Counted from the first letter of the stretch, positions 8,899 through 18,380 are shown. The stretch is DNA of 64,000 bases from an uncultured Bacteroides sp. (GCF_963677715.1 NZ_OY782495.1:2036001-2100000), one strand, 5' to 3'. The notes: a model not told the origin generated them from the sequence alone. Numbers and translations are program-made.

Positions 8899-9672
8899 TT
8901 ATTTTTTTATCCGCGTTCCTTGATTATTGTCTAGAGCCGAAGCCAACGTAATAATAATCTCGGAAACCCCAGCATCTAAAGCATTAAATGCATTCTCCAG
9001 TTTTGGAATCATCCCCCCCCGAATAATGCCTTCGGACATATATCGCTCAAAGTCAGGCCGAGTTATGCAGGGAATAACACTCTCATCATCCTCTTCATCG
9101 CGGAGTACCCCTTTCTTTTCAAAACAATAGATTAATGTTACATCAAACGCCGAAGAGAGCGCTTTGGCCACTTCAGCAGCAATAGTATCAGCATTTGTAT
9201 TCAACATGTTACCTTTGCCATCATGAGTTAATGGTGCCATTACCGGAACAATACTCTTTTTAATCAATTCAGTTAGAAGAACACTATCAACCTGCTCTAT
9301 ATCACCAACAAAGCCGTAATCGACATCCGTAACCGGACGCTTTACAGACCGAATAATGTTCAAGTCAGCACCCGTCAACCCCAATGCATTTATCCCGCGA
9401 GATTGCAAACCGGCAACAATACTCTTATTTACAAGCCCGCCATATACCATCGTCACCACTTTTAGTGTCTCAGCATCTGTAATTCGCCTACCATCTACCA
9501 TTCGATTTTCAATGCCCAGTTGGGTAGCTATTCTCGTTGCTGACCGGCCTCCGCCATGCACTAATATTTTGTGCCCCTCTACAGACGAAAAATCATCTAA
9601 TAAATGGCTTAGAGAATGTTTCTCCTCTACAATTTTCCCTCCGACTTTAATTACCGTTAATTTACTTTTCAT
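8899..9672 (-). CDS. argB: acetylglutamate kinase-type enzyme (arginine biosynthesis)
   Basis: An amino acid kinase family protein of 257 residues. It phosphorylates the gamma-carboxyl of N-acylglutamate, the second step of arginine synthesis. Visible motifs are the N-terminal KVGGKIVEE, the nucleotide-binding HGGGRSA, GRRITDAETL and NTNADTIAAEVA. In Bacteroides the later transcarbamylase is known to use N-succinylornithine, so the real substrate here may be N-succinylglutamate; this is from knowledge of the pathway, not from this sequence. It is followed in the same direction by the ECF operon and preceded by speA, also an arginine gene, 114 bases upstream. Confidence 0.93.
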   Translation of the reverse strand: MKSKLTVIKVGGKIVEEKHSLSHLLDDFSSVEGHKILVHGGGRSATRIATQLGIENRMVDGRRITDAETLKVVTMVYGGLVNKSIVAGLQSRGINALGLTGADLNIIRSVKRPVTDVDYGFVGDIEQVDSVLLTELIKKSIVPVMAPLTHDGKGNMLNTNADTIAAEVAKALSSAFDVTLIYCFEKKGVLRDEEDDESVIPCITRPDFERYMSEGIIRGGMIPKLENAFNALDAGVSEIIITLASALDNNQGTRIKK

Positions 9673-9786
9673 ATTGATTTTGGTTCTATAAAAGCCAAAA
9701 GCATGCGCCCTGCATCTTCATAATCGAATTACAAAGTTACAAAACGCATGCAATGCATTTCTTATTAATTAATTTATTCTCCTTAA

Positions 9787-11679
9787 TTATTCCAAATAGG
9801 TATATCCATAAAGCCCGGAACGATAGTTCGACAAAAATTCCTTTCCTTCCTCTACAGTTATTCTGCCATCCTTTACCGACTTAGTAACCCATGTTTCCAA
9901 TGTACGTACCAACTTCTTCGGACTATACTGCACATAATCAAGGACTTCTGCTACAGTCTCTCCATCAATAATTTGCTCTATACAATACCCTTTATCATTT
10001 ACCGAAACATGTACCGCATTCGTATCACCGAACAGATTGTGCATATCACCTAATATTTCCTGATAGGCTCCCACCAGAAAAACGCCAAGATAATAAGGCT
10101 CTTTACTCTTCAAGCTATGAACAGGAAGATAATGGGAAACATTTTTGGTAGAGATGAAATTAGCAATCTTCCCATCTGAGTCACATGTTACATCTTGCAA
10201 AGTAGCAGAACGATCCGGCTTCTCATCCAAGCGATGTATAGGCATTATAGGAAATATCTGGTCTATAGCCCAAGAATCGGGCAATGATTGGAATAACGAG
10301 AAATTGCAGAAATACTTATCTGCTAACAATTTAGATAGCCCTCTGAATTCGTCCGGAGCATGTTTCAAACCCGAAACTATCTGATTAATTTCACGAGTAA
10401 TAGACCAATATAATCGTTCTACTTGCGCCCGGGTTCTTAAATCAACAATACCGTGACTAAACAGATCCAATGCCTCTTCGCGTATTTGTTGTGCATCATG
10501 CCACGCCTCCATCATTTTATTCTGATTCAGCGTATTCCAGATGTTATATAAATCCCGAACCAATTCATGATCTTTTTCCGTCACTTCATCATCATCGTCC
10601 CACTCGGGCAATGTTCCTGTTTCCAACACTTCAAATATAAGAACCGAATGATGAGCAGTAAGTGCGCGTCCACTTTCGGTAATAATATTGGGATGAGGAA
10701 TCCCATTTTTATCACTCACATCTACCAGAGTGGAGATTGAGTCATTAACGTATTCCTGAATTGAATAATTCACGCTACTTTCGCTACTCGACGAGCGAGT
10801 ACCATCATAATCAACGCCCAGTCCTCCTCCAATATCCACGAATCCAATTTTGAATCCCATAGAATACAACTGTACATAAAATTGAGAAGCCTCTCTTAAC
10901 GCTGTTTTTATACGACGGATCTTAGTAACCTGACTTCCTATATGGAAATGTATTAGCTTCAAACATTCCTTCATTTCTTTTTTCTCCAGAAAATCAAGTG
11001 CTTCAAGTAATTCGCTAGACGTCAGTCCAAACTTACTCGCATCTCCACCGGAATCTTCCCATTTGCCACTGCCAGACGAAGCTAATTTAATGCGGATACC
11101 AATATTTGGCCTCACATTGAGTTGCTTAGCTATTTTTGCAATCAAACGAAGTTCATTGAGTTTCTCTACAACAAGAAAGATCCTTTTCCCCATCTTTTGA
11201 GCTAAAAGAGCAAGTTCTATGTAGCTCTCGTCTTTATATCCGTTACAGATAATTAAAGAGTCAGAGTCCGTATTAACGGCTATCACAGCATGAAGTTCAG
11301 GCTTAGATCCCGCCTCTAAACCTAAATTGAATTTCTTTCCATGACTGATAATCTCTTCTACAACCGGACGCATCTGATTCACCTTAATCGGATAGATTAT
11401 AAAGTTCTGTGCTTTATAACCATACTCCTCAGATGCCTGTTGAAAGCAATAAGCGGTTTTTTCTATTCTATTATCCAGAATATCAGGAAAACGTATTAAC
11501 ATAGGAGCAGCTACATCCCGTAGTTGCAATTCGTCAACCAACTCTTTTAAGTCAACCCCCATACCATCTTTGCGAGGTGTAACTACAACATGTCCTTTTT
11601 CATTAATACCAAAGTACGAGGTACCCCAACCTGTTATGTTGTAAAGTTCCTCAGAATCTTCAATACGCCATTTTCTCAT
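9787..11679 (-). CDS. speA: biosynthetic arginine decarboxylase
   Basis: This PLP enzyme converts arginine to agmatine for polyamine synthesis. The 630-residue length matches the SpeA family. The PLP lysine lies in IIYPIKVNQ (about residue 98); the glycine-rich phosphate-binding loop is DIGGGLGVDYDGTRSSS; the long C-terminal half carries SLFQSLPDSWAIDQIFPIMP and a late GAYQEILGDMHNLFGDT segment. It sits upstream of argB on the same strand, placing arginine use next to arginine synthesis. Confidence 0.96.
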   Translation of the reverse strand: MRKWRIEDSEELYNITGWGTSYFGINEKGHVVVTPRKDGMGVDLKELVDELQLRDVAAPMLIRFPDILDNRIEKTAYCFQQASEEYGYKAQNFIIYPIKVNQMRPVVEEIISHGKKFNLGLEAGSKPELHAVIAVNTDSDSLIICNGYKDESYIELALLAQKMGKRIFLVVEKLNELRLIAKIAKQLNVRPNIGIRIKLASSGSGKWEDSGGDASKFGLTSSELLEALDFLEKKEMKECLKLIHFHIGSQVTKIRRIKTALREASQFYVQLYSMGFKIGFVDIGGGLGVDYDGTRSSSSESSVNYSIQEYVNDSISTLVDVSDKNGIPHPNIITESGRALTAHHSVLIFEVLETGTLPEWDDDDEVTEKDHELVRDLYNIWNTLNQNKMMEAWHDAQQIREEALDLFSHGIVDLRTRAQVERLYWSITREINQIVSGLKHAPDEFRGLSKLLADKYFCNFSLFQSLPDSWAIDQIFPIMPIHRLDEKPDRSATLQDVTCDSDGKIANFISTKNVSHYLPVHSLKSKEPYYLGVFLVGAYQEILGDMHNLFGDTNAVHVSVNDKGYCIEQIIDGETVAEVLDYVQYSPKKLVRTLETWVTKSVKDGRITVEEGKEFLSNYRSGLYGYTYLE

Positions 11680-11815
11680 TTTTTCTTTTCAGCCGTTATT
11701 ATATGAATAATATGGCAAAAGTACATATTAATCTATAGTATACAACCATCATTCTCTTTGTTTTTGCTATTTAGCTTGCAAACAAATCAATATAGTGATT
11801 TTTTAAGAGAAGGGG

Positions 11816-12343
11816 TCAAAGTCCTACTATTTTTTCTAAATACAAAACTGAATTTTCTATTTGCCGATCGTTTTCCAATTCTTCCGCATTAAAGATATAT
11901 TGCGCCTGCAAATAAAATGCAGCTCTTTTGTTCAATGCTTCGACTATAAAAGCGAGTAACTCATTGTCTTCTTTCCCCTGCAATATAGGACGTTTCTGTT
12001 TAGCAACACGAAGACGAGAGAATAAAACATCCGGGCTCACATTCAGAAATACCGTTTTTCCACATTCATTCATGTATTTCATATTATCAAAGAAACAAGG
12101 AGCACCACCTCCTGTAGAAATAACAACATCTTCAAATGCAGCAACTTCATGCAACATGTTTTTCTCTAATTCGCGAAAGCCTCTTTCGCCTCGCTCAGCA
12201 AAAAGTTCTTGCACGGTTTTATGAAAGCGCTCTTCAATATACCAATCAAGATCAATGAATGATAAATTATTTTTTCGAGCAAAAGCTTTTCCTAAGGTCG
12301 TTTTCCCGGCTCCCATATAGCCAGTCAAAAAGATACGAATCAT
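11816..12343 (-). CDS. aroK: shikimate kinase
   Basis: Shikimate kinase phosphorylates shikimate with ATP in the chorismate pathway. I start it at the ATG at 12343 (MIRIFLTGYMGAGKTT), giving 175 residues, the usual length. A longer frame from 12385 would add 14 residues before the first beta strand. Motifs are the Walker A GYMGAGKT (about 8-15), the substrate-binding DLDWYIEER, GFRELE with the binding Arg, STGGGAP (Walker B region) and the lid segment with KRPIL. Confidence 0.94.
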   Translation of the reverse strand: MIRIFLTGYMGAGKTTLGKAFARKNNLSFIDLDWYIEERFHKTVQELFAERGERGFRELEKNMLHEVAAFEDVVISTGGGAPCFFDNMKYMNECGKTVFLNVSPDVLFSRLRVAKQKRPILQGKEDNELLAFIVEALNKRAAFYLQAQYIFNAEELENDRQIENSVLYLEKIVGL

Positions 12344-12480
12344 AATGTTGTGTTGCAATGAGGTTATCAAGACAAAGATACTCAATTAGTTTACATCACA
12401 AAGCAACCCACACATAAAATCTATTCCCAAAACATATGAAATAGCGGCATTAATAGACCTAAAGAAAGGCCTCTGGATAT

Positions 12481-13083
12481 TTATTTAAACACTCTCACTC
12501 TCTCTTTCAAGTCCTTAAATTCTTTTGCTCCTGGTTCTTGAGTTGGCGTTCCAAAAGGCATTTCTGCTACCAACTTCCATGTTAACGGCAAATTCCATGT
12601 TGACATCACCTCTTCATCTATCAACGGATTATAATGCTGTAGAGAAGCACCGAGCCCGGCGTCGCCAAGCATAGTCCAAATAGCCAATTGATGCATAGCA
12701 GATGTATGCATAGACCAAACAGGAAAATTGTCGGCATAGCTAGGGAAGGCCTCTTGAAGCCCTTTTACCACGGTACTATCTTCAAAAAATAAAACGGTTC
12801 CATGCCCACTGGCAAAACATCCGTCTATTTTAGCTTCCGTTTGAGTATAGGCATCTGCCGGTACAAGCTTTTTCAACGTAGCTTTTACAATACCCCATAA
12901 CTTTTTGTGGTTTTCACCGAATAATAGTACAACACGCGCCGATTGAGAATTAAAAGCCGAAGGAACATGCATAACGGCAGTATCCACAATCCGCTCAATT
13001 TCTTCGTCCGAAACCGGAGATTGATTATTTATTGAATAATAAGTTCTTCTATACTTTAAAGCCTCTTCAAATGATCTATTCAT
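12481..13083 (-). CDS. nitroreductase family protein (FMN-dependent)
   Basis: The 200-residue protein belongs to the nitroreductase superfamily, in the branch of small fungal-type (Frm2/Hbn1-like) oxidoreductases. It opens with FEEALKYRRTYY, the FMN-phosphate-binding basic patch, then VMHVPSAFNSQSARVVLLFG. The dimer and active-site region follows with GASLQHYNPLID, and a PFGTPTQEPGAK segment comes late. It probably uses NAD(P)H; the natural electron acceptor is unknown. It stands alone, divergent from the RNase H gene. Confidence 0.87.
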   Translation of the reverse strand: MNRSFEEALKYRRTYYSINNQSPVSDEEIERIVDTAVMHVPSAFNSQSARVVLLFGENHKKLWGIVKATLKKLVPADAYTQTEAKIDGCFASGHGTVLFFEDSTVVKGLQEAFPSYADNFPVWSMHTSAMHQLAIWTMLGDAGLGASLQHYNPLIDEEVMSTWNLPLTWKLVAEMPFGTPTQEPGAKEFKDLKERVRVFK

Positions 13084-13168
13084 ATTAAATTCTCCTTCAT
13101 TTTAGTTATTTATTTCAAGAGTTATAACAACCTAATAGAGACAGTTGTTCAGGAATAAAAAATAATCG

Positions 13169-13176
13169 TATCTTTG
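13169..13176 (+). promoter_or_regulatory. candidate promoter -7 element of the RNase H gene
   Basis: TATCTTTG matches the Bacteroides primary sigma -7 consensus TAnnTTTG and lies 31 bases before the start codon. A GTTG about 21 bases upstream may serve as a weak -33 element. Confidence 0.55.
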
Positions 13177-13207
13177 CTCATAAATCAGCACACAGATAGA
13201 CCAAGGA

Positions 13208-13831
13208 ATGGGCAAACAAAAGTTTTATGTAGTTTGGGACGGCGTTACACCCGGAGTTTATGCAACCTGGAAAGAGTGCCTGCTGCAGACCAAAGGATAC
13301 GAAGGAGCAAAATATAAATCATTCGAAAATCGAGAAGATGCCGAGCGTGCTTTTGCCTCATCTCCTTATGACTATATCGGCAAAAAGCCAAAACAAAAGC
13401 TCACTATACCCAACATCTTTCCTGGAACTATTATAGACAATAGCCTTGCTGTAGACGCAGCATGCAGTGGTAACCCCGGTCCTATGGAATATAGAGGCGT
13501 GCACATTGCCAGCCAACAAGAAATTTTCCATTTTGGCCCGATGAAAGGTACAAATAACATTGGAGAATTTCTGGCACTGGTGCATGGACTTGCCTTTTTA
13601 AAACAAAAGGGGTTTAATATGCCTATTTACAGTGACAGTGCCAATGCTATCAGCTGGGTAAAACAGAAAAAATGCAAAACAAAACTCCCTCGTACAAAAG
13701 AAACAGAGGAACTATTTTGTCTCATCGAACGTGCTGAAAAATGGCTCAAAGAAAACGCCTACACTATCCAAATACTAAAGTGGGAAACAAAAAAATGGGG
13801 AGAAATACCTGCTGACTTTGGCAGGAAGTAA
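13208..13831 (+). CDS. viroplasmin-domain ribonuclease H1
   Basis: RNase HI cuts RNA in RNA/DNA hybrids. This 207-residue form has an N-terminal viroplasmin (hybrid-binding) domain at about 5-48 (FYVVWDGVTPGVYATWKECL, then GAKYKSFENREDAERAF) and a catalytic domain from about residue 75. Acidic catalytic residues are visible in VDAACSGNPGPMEYRG, NNIGEFLALVHGL and IYSDSANAI, with a last Asp in EIPADFGRK. The architecture resembles eukaryotic RNase H1 and is widespread in Bacteroides. The gene is monocistronic. Confidence 0.94.
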   Translation: MGKQKFYVVWDGVTPGVYATWKECLLQTKGYEGAKYKSFENREDAERAFASSPYDYIGKKPKQKLTIPNIFPGTIIDNSLAVDAACSGNPGPMEYRGVHIASQQEIFHFGPMKGTNNIGEFLALVHGLAFLKQKGFNMPIYSDSANAISWVKQKKCKTKLPRTKETEELFCLIERAEKWLKENAYTIQILKWETKKWGEIPADFGRK

Positions 13832-13884
13832 ACGTTTGCCTATTCATTAGTTGAGTCCAGTTTTTATTTATTATATGTTTACTG

Positions 13885-14205
13885 CTATTCAAAATTAGTT
13901 TGGGATACTATATTTTGCTCTCCTACAAATATAGGTTCGCCTGATTTAACCCCTCTTTCTGTTAAGCATATTTTATAGGGATTTCCTTCAAATATAGCTA
14001 TTACTAGGGGGTTATTTTCTTGATAATATTCATCACAGTTATCACCCACTGTTGCTGTCATTTCTATTCCATTATGAGTATAAGTTATAGAATAGATCCT
14101 TTCATTAATTCCTTTTACAGGACCGCATCCTACAAATTAAGAAATTATAGAGTAAGCTTTTTCTGCTTGCTCACCGTTTGTAGCTACTGGCAGAAAAAAA
14201 TTCAT
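13885..14205 (-). pseudogene. small gene interrupted by one in-frame stop codon
   Basis: On the minus strand an ATG at 14205 opens a frame of 106 codons ending with TAG at 13887-13885. It is uninterrupted except for a single TAA at 14139-14137 (codon 23). The part after the stop reads like a real protein (FVGCGPVKGINERIYSITYT, then GDNCDEYYQEN and NPLVIAIFEGNPYKICLTE) and ends in VSQTNFE. Its composition and beta-strand pattern look protein-like, but I recognise no family. Either the gene is dead, or the stop is a sequencing error or a stop used for readthrough. The next ATG inside the frame would leave about 60 residues. Confidence 0.5.
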
Positions 14206-14479
14206 AAATTTATATATTTAAAACTATGCATAAAGGAACTCTTTTAACATGAGAAATAAAAATATAAATTACTTTTTAACACTCTGCTGAGTTTATATTG
14301 CTAAATCTCATTATATCATTTATCTATTTTTACATATTGGCAATTATAATACACTTATAAATAAACACCTTTACTAACCCGTTGGCTAGACTAAATTGAT
14401 ATTGGTTCCAAAGTCTGCGCTACAAATGTTACCGATTCGCCGATATTATCAATTAAAATAGATTATTCGCACCATATAC
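14206..14479. other. gene-free A+T-rich stretch
   Basis: Nothing coding is supported here on either strand. It separates the broken small gene from the 3' end of the GT9 gene of the surface glycan locus and contains no clear hairpin or repeat. Confidence 0.5.
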
Positions 14480-15532
14480 TTATTTCTTCAGAAATTTAGC
14501 AAGCATTACGTCTAGTTCATTCCACACCTGATCTACCGTTATCAAATTGAAGCGCTGCAAATAATCCATTCCACTTTGTTCTTCCTGTGAATATCTATCG
14601 TCTGGACTAATCCCTGCATAGCGTTCCCCTTCATTTGGCAGCCAAATACATTTTGAGATATTCGGAGGATAGATAGCATAAGAAGGAAGTTCTAATGCTT
14701 GAGCAATATGCCTCGGCCCACCTTCATTACCAAAGAAGAAATCACAATTTGAAATTAAAGCACACAAACCCCTTAAAGAATCAGCCTTAATATTAGTAAA
14801 AATATTCTTGTCCTTATTCATTTCAAGATGAATATTCACTGCAAATTCCTCCTCACTCCCTGCAAAGTTAAAAATAATCTGCACAGCATATTTTTCAATC
14901 ATCCTTCGAAGCAATTCTTTCATACGCTCTTTATTCCAAACTTTATAAGCTAATCTCGCTGTGACAGTAACAATAACCACTGACCGATTAAAATCAATTC
15001 CGGACTTTTGCATATAAGTTTTAAACTTAAATTTCTCTTGATCCGAAACATATAATTTAAAATCAGAACAATATTGAATATTGGTCTCTCTTTCTAATGG
15101 CTTTAAAAGCATCAGGTTATGCTGAACCATATCAATTGACTTATCTTTATGATTATCAATACGAAAATTGTGAAGAAGATAATTATACTTCTTTTTTGAA
15201 CCAATCCTGTAAGAAGTGGATAAAGAAAACAAAGAGAAAAAAAGAGTTTTAATAGTGCTCCTTGTATCAATAATCACATCATATTTTGTGTTCTTAACCA
15301 ACTTGTGCACTTTAAGAATATATTCCCAAAAATTGTCATTCTCTTCATTATTGAAAGTTATAACATTATCAATATCAGGATGATTCTCATATAGTGACGC
15401 TATATTTTCATCCAACACATAGTCTATTTGAGCATTAGGGAAAGATTTCCTCAGGTTTGAACAAATAGCAATAGAGAGAACCGAATCTCCAACTCGTCTA
15501 AAGCGTATGACCAATATCTTATTTATTTTCAT
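14480..15532 (-). CDS. glycosyltransferase family 9 (heptosyltransferase-like)
   Basis: The 350-residue protein has the two Rossmann-like halves of GT9 enzymes, which add heptose or related sugars to lipopolysaccharide core. The N-terminus ILVIRFRRVGDSVLS contains the acceptor-side Arg/Asp motif. The C-terminal donor site has FFFGNEGGPRHIAQALELPS, the GT9 signature (usually D/NSGxxHxA). It lies at the end of a minus-strand surface glycan locus, separated from its neighbours by the disrupted GT4 gene. The sugar it transfers cannot be told from sequence. Confidence 0.88.
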   Translation of the reverse strand: MKINKILVIRFRRVGDSVLSIAICSNLRKSFPNAQIDYVLDENIASLYENHPDIDNVITFNNEENDNFWEYILKVHKLVKNTKYDVIIDTRSTIKTLFFSLFSLSTSYRIGSKKKYNYLLHNFRIDNHKDKSIDMVQHNLMLLKPLERETNIQYCSDFKLYVSDQEKFKFKTYMQKSGIDFNRSVVIVTVTARLAYKVWNKERMKELLRRMIEKYAVQIIFNFAGSEEEFAVNIHLEMNKDKNIFTNIKADSLRGLCALISNCDFFFGNEGGPRHIAQALELPSYAIYPPNISKCIWLPNEGERYAGISPDDRYSQEEQSGMDYLQRFNLITVDQVWNELDVMLAKFLKK

Positions 15533-15728
15533 ACTAATATCTCACAATCATAAATACAGTGATAATTTCAGGACCAAAGATAATACATATATTCATTTAA
15601 TTTCACTAAAAAGGATATAAGCAAAAAACTTTCAGTATTTTTACGCTGTTTTTTAAATTGAGTCCATATTAGCAGGATAAACCAGTATGAACATATATTG
15701 CCCAATCTAGATTTTATTCACAAACAAC

Positions 15729-16254
15729 ATGAGAAAAAAAATACTAATTGATCTAACCAATCTATCAAATCCAACATGTGGTTTTGGGCAGATAGCGATA
15801 AACTATGAAAAAAAATCCAATCTTTTCCTTCAAGATGGCATTGAAATAGTCTTCCTAATGCCACAAAAAGGAGAGATTAGACCTCAGCCAAATATCACTT
15901 ACTATAAAACAAATAAGATATACAAATTTTTTTAGTTTTTACTCCCGGAAGTTAATATATGGCACTCAACCAACCAGCAGTATCGTTATTTGAGACTAAC
16001 AAAATCAACTTCTCAAATATTAACTATACATGATCTTAATTTCATTTCAGAGAAATCGTCTTTAAAGGTTATATTTAAACTTAAAAAGTTGCAACATAGA
16101 GTAAATAATGCTACAGTTATAACTGCAATTTCTAATTACGCTGCTGAAGAATTAAAGAAGCATATTGATTTAAAAGGAAAAGAAATAATTACAATATACA
16201 ATGGGGTCGAAAGGATTGATCAAACCAAATGCACAAAGCCAAAATTCGTTACTA
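15729..16254 (+). pseudogene. family 4 glycosyltransferase, 5' part (amber stop, then IS insertion)
   Basis: This is the N-terminal half of a GT4-type glycosyltransferase. The ATG at 15729 starts MRKKILIDLTNLSNPTCGFG. The frame is stopped by TAG at 15933-15935 (codon 69) but continues in the same frame through PEVNIWHSTNQQYRYLRLTK, then TIHDLNF and TAISNYAAEEL, motifs of the GT-B acceptor domain. At 16254 an IS21-family element is inserted. Joining 16254 to 21918 gives 355 codons in one frame, the normal length. The gene therefore carries two independent lesions and should be non-functional. Confidence 0.85.
16249..16254. repeat. target site duplication, left copy
   Basis: TTACTA directly precedes the TGGA end of the IS21-family element and is repeated directly after its TCCA end at 21912-21917. 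Confidence 0.85.
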
Positions 16255-16263
16255 TGGATAAAT

Positions 16264-16441
16264 CGGAGTATTCCCATCCATAAAACCGATTTTAAATATC
16301 CCTAAAAGCGGGTTAAAACGGGTCTAAAAAACAGAGCATTGCCGTTCATTTTAGCCTTCCAATCTTTTGGAAATCAACCCGAAACGGAGCATTGCCGTTC
16401 ACTCAGATTGGTTTCTCAAAAAGTCGGAGCATTGCCATTCA
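16264..16441 (+). repeat. four transposase-binding-type repeats at the left IS21 end
   Basis: Four related 17-bp copies of CGGAGCATTGCCGTTCA lie at 16264-16280 (diverged), 16332-16348, 16385-16401 and 16425-16441. IS21 elements typically carry several such end repeats for transposase binding. Related copies in inverted orientation are at the right end (21863-21902). Confidence 0.75.
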
Positions 16442-16480
16442 TTTTTTTATTTTGCAGGCATTTCACCAAACGATTCAGCC

Positions 16481-17284
16481 ATGGCAGGTAAAACTAAAGA
16501 AATGAGTAAGATAAAACAAGTATTACGTCAACATTTAGACGGAGTTTCTAACCGCAAGATTGCAGATAATCTGAGCTTGAATAAAGAGACGGTCAACAAA
16601 TATGTCCGCAGGGCTGTTGAAGACCGCATGAAGCTCACTGAACTTTTGGAACTGGAAGACCCGGTGCTTGAGTATCGTATGACTGGAGGACATCCCGCAT
16701 ACGTTGACGACCGTTTTGAAACATTTAAGCTCAAGCTCCCTTATTTTGAGCGACAAATGGGACATAAACATGTCACTCTGAAAAAACTCTGGGAAGAATA
16801 CATCCTGGAGAATCCCAATGGCTACCAGTTAACCCAGTTCCGCTATCACTACGGTCAGAATACCAAGGCCAAAGAACGTCCATCGACTATTTTGAAAGAT
16901 CTTTATGTACCCGGGGAGAAAGGCTATCTTGACTTTGCCGGCGATACGCTGGAATACATCGACCGTGAGACGGGAGAGATCGTACGTCCTCAAACCTTTG
17001 TAGCTAGCTTGCCTTGTACGGACTACGGCTATGCTCTTGCCGTCCCTTCGCAGAAGAGTGAAGACTTCGTCTATGCCGTCATGCGCTTTCTTGGGGCAAT
17101 AGGAGGTGTGCCCAAAATACTGGTTCCTGACAACCTGAAAGCCGCGGTGGTTAAGTCTGATCCATACGAGCCTGATATCAACAGGATACTGGAGGATTTA
17201 GCCAACCATTACGGCTGTGTGGTTCTTCCCGCACGTCCGCGCAAGCCGAAAGACAAATCTTATGACAAGTATTTTGTTATGTAA
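16481..17284 (+). pseudogene. istA: IS21-family transposase IstA, 5' half only (copy 1)
   Basis: From the ATG at 16481 the frame encodes 267 residues of IstA, about half the usual length. There is an N-terminal helix-turn-helix (SKIKQVLRQHLDGVSNRKIA, then DNLSLNKETVNKYVRR), then the DDE integrase core with the first Asp in YLDFAGD and the second in VPDNLKAAV. It stops after ARPRKPKDKS, where normal IstA proteins continue with x-V-E, the third catalytic residue. The last residues (YDKYFVM) and the stop come from the RIT terminus. The protein lacks the catalytic Glu and the C-terminal domain. Confidence 0.88.
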
Positions 17285-17341
17285 AGGCTGCTTCCCATAT
17301 TATTGAGAAACAGTCTTATTTGAAGGATTTCCTTTACATAA
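17261..17341. repeat. RIT terminus, left (ritC side)
   Basis: The outer arm TATGACAAGTATTTTGTTAT continues into GTAAAG (17261-17286); the inverted inner arm CTTTACATAA is at 17332-17341. The ritC stop codon (17334-17336) lies inside the inner arm. The paired arms look like recombinase binding sites of a core recombination site. Confidence 0.8.
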
Positions 17342-18380
17342 TAGTATTCTTTCCAAGGCCTTTCAACCATTCAAGTAGTTTCGTATCATTATCCCATTTT
17401 GCATCCTCTGCAGGGGTAAGCTGCTGACTTGCCGCTTCTATTGCTTGCCGTTTTCTATGATTTGATAGTCTGGCATAGATTTCTGTAGTTATCACGGAAG
17501 AATGGCCAAGAAGATCTCGGATTACGATAAGTTCTGTCCCCTTATCGACAAGAGCCATAGCGCAACTGTGTCGTAGTTTATGCGGCGATATGTTGGTTGG
17601 GATAAGGTCAGGGGCTTTATTGCGAGCCATAGCCGCATATTTTTCTATCAGATAATTAATGCCTTGTCGTGTAAACTTATTGGAGCTGTGATTAGTAAAT
17701 AGATAATTATCATGATTTTGAGGTAGGTCTACTTTGTTTAACCTAACTAATTCATGCAGGGGCTCCACCAACTGTTCCACTATAGGTGCACGTCTGATTT
17801 TACCACCTTTACCGTGGATGACAATACTTCTTGGCGATTTCATCGTGACATCACGACCTCGGATCTCAATAAGTTCACTGACACGTATTCCAGTCAGAAA
17901 AAAGGTTGTGAGGATAGCATAATCCCGTATGCCTATGCGAGTAGTCCTGTCCGGTTGGTTTATCATCAGCTTTATGCCATCAAGTGTCAAGAAAGAAATA
18001 GATGAAGTCTCTTTCTTTTTGGCCTTCAAGCGACGGATGTCGTTCGCCGTGCTGATGAATTCAGGGTTTTCATAACGAACAAAGACAGCAAAACTTTTAA
18101 AGGCCGCCAATCGTGAGTTACGGGTCGAGATTGAGACCTTGCGTTCTGTTTCAAGCCATTCAAGGAAGGAGCATAGCTCTACAAAAGTTAAATTTTCAAG
18201 TCGTATCTCCTCAGGTTCAAGATGATGTTGCTTCTTCATATATAGTAAAAACTGTATAAAAGCGTAGCGATAGGTTGAAATGGTTTGAGGAGAGGCTCCC
18301 AGGTCATTTGGAAGATAGTTGCGAAAGAACTTTTCCACAAGATGTCCAAAGTCAGTTCCCATTATCCACCTCCTTTCCAA
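17334..18380 (-). CDS. ritC: tyrosine recombinase, third gene of RIT trio (RitC)
   Basis: The 348-residue protein is a XerC/D-like site-specific recombinase. It has an N-terminal SAM-like DNA-binding domain (about 10-110; SPQTISTYRYAFIQFLLYMK) and a catalytic domain with the Arg in TGIRVSELIEIRG, Lys in HGKGGKIRRAP, HxxR in ISPHKLRHSC, LLGHSSVITTEIY with the His and a tyrosine nucleophile (Y) near the C-terminus. Its start overlaps ritB by 29 bases and its stop lies within the element terminus. In RIT elements the three recombinases are thought to act together. Confidence 0.9.
   Translation of the reverse strand: MERRWIMGTDFGHLVEKFFRNYLPNDLGASPQTISTYRYAFIQFLLYMKKQHHLEPEEIRLENLTFVELCSFLEWLETERKVSISTRNSRLAAFKSFAVFVRYENPEFISTANDIRRLKAKKKETSSISFLTLDGIKLMINQPDRTTRIGIRDYAILTTFFLTGIRVSELIEIRGRDVTMKSPRSIVIHGKGGKIRRAPIVEQLVEPLHELVRLNKVDLPQNHDNYLFTNHSSNKFTRQGINYLIEKYAAMARNKAPDLIPTNISPHKLRHSCAMALVDKGTELIVIRDLLGHSSVITTEIYARLSNHRKRQAIEAASQQLTPAEDAKWDNDTKLLEWLKGLGKNTIM

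Noticed and set aside
13832-13884. Terminator after the RNase H gene
   Set aside because: The stretch is A+T-rich but has no convincing stem with a T-tract.
15936-15990. Frameshift between the two parts of the interrupted glycosyltransferase
   Set aside because: The frame after the TAG is the same as before, so the lesion is a nonsense codon and not a frameshift.
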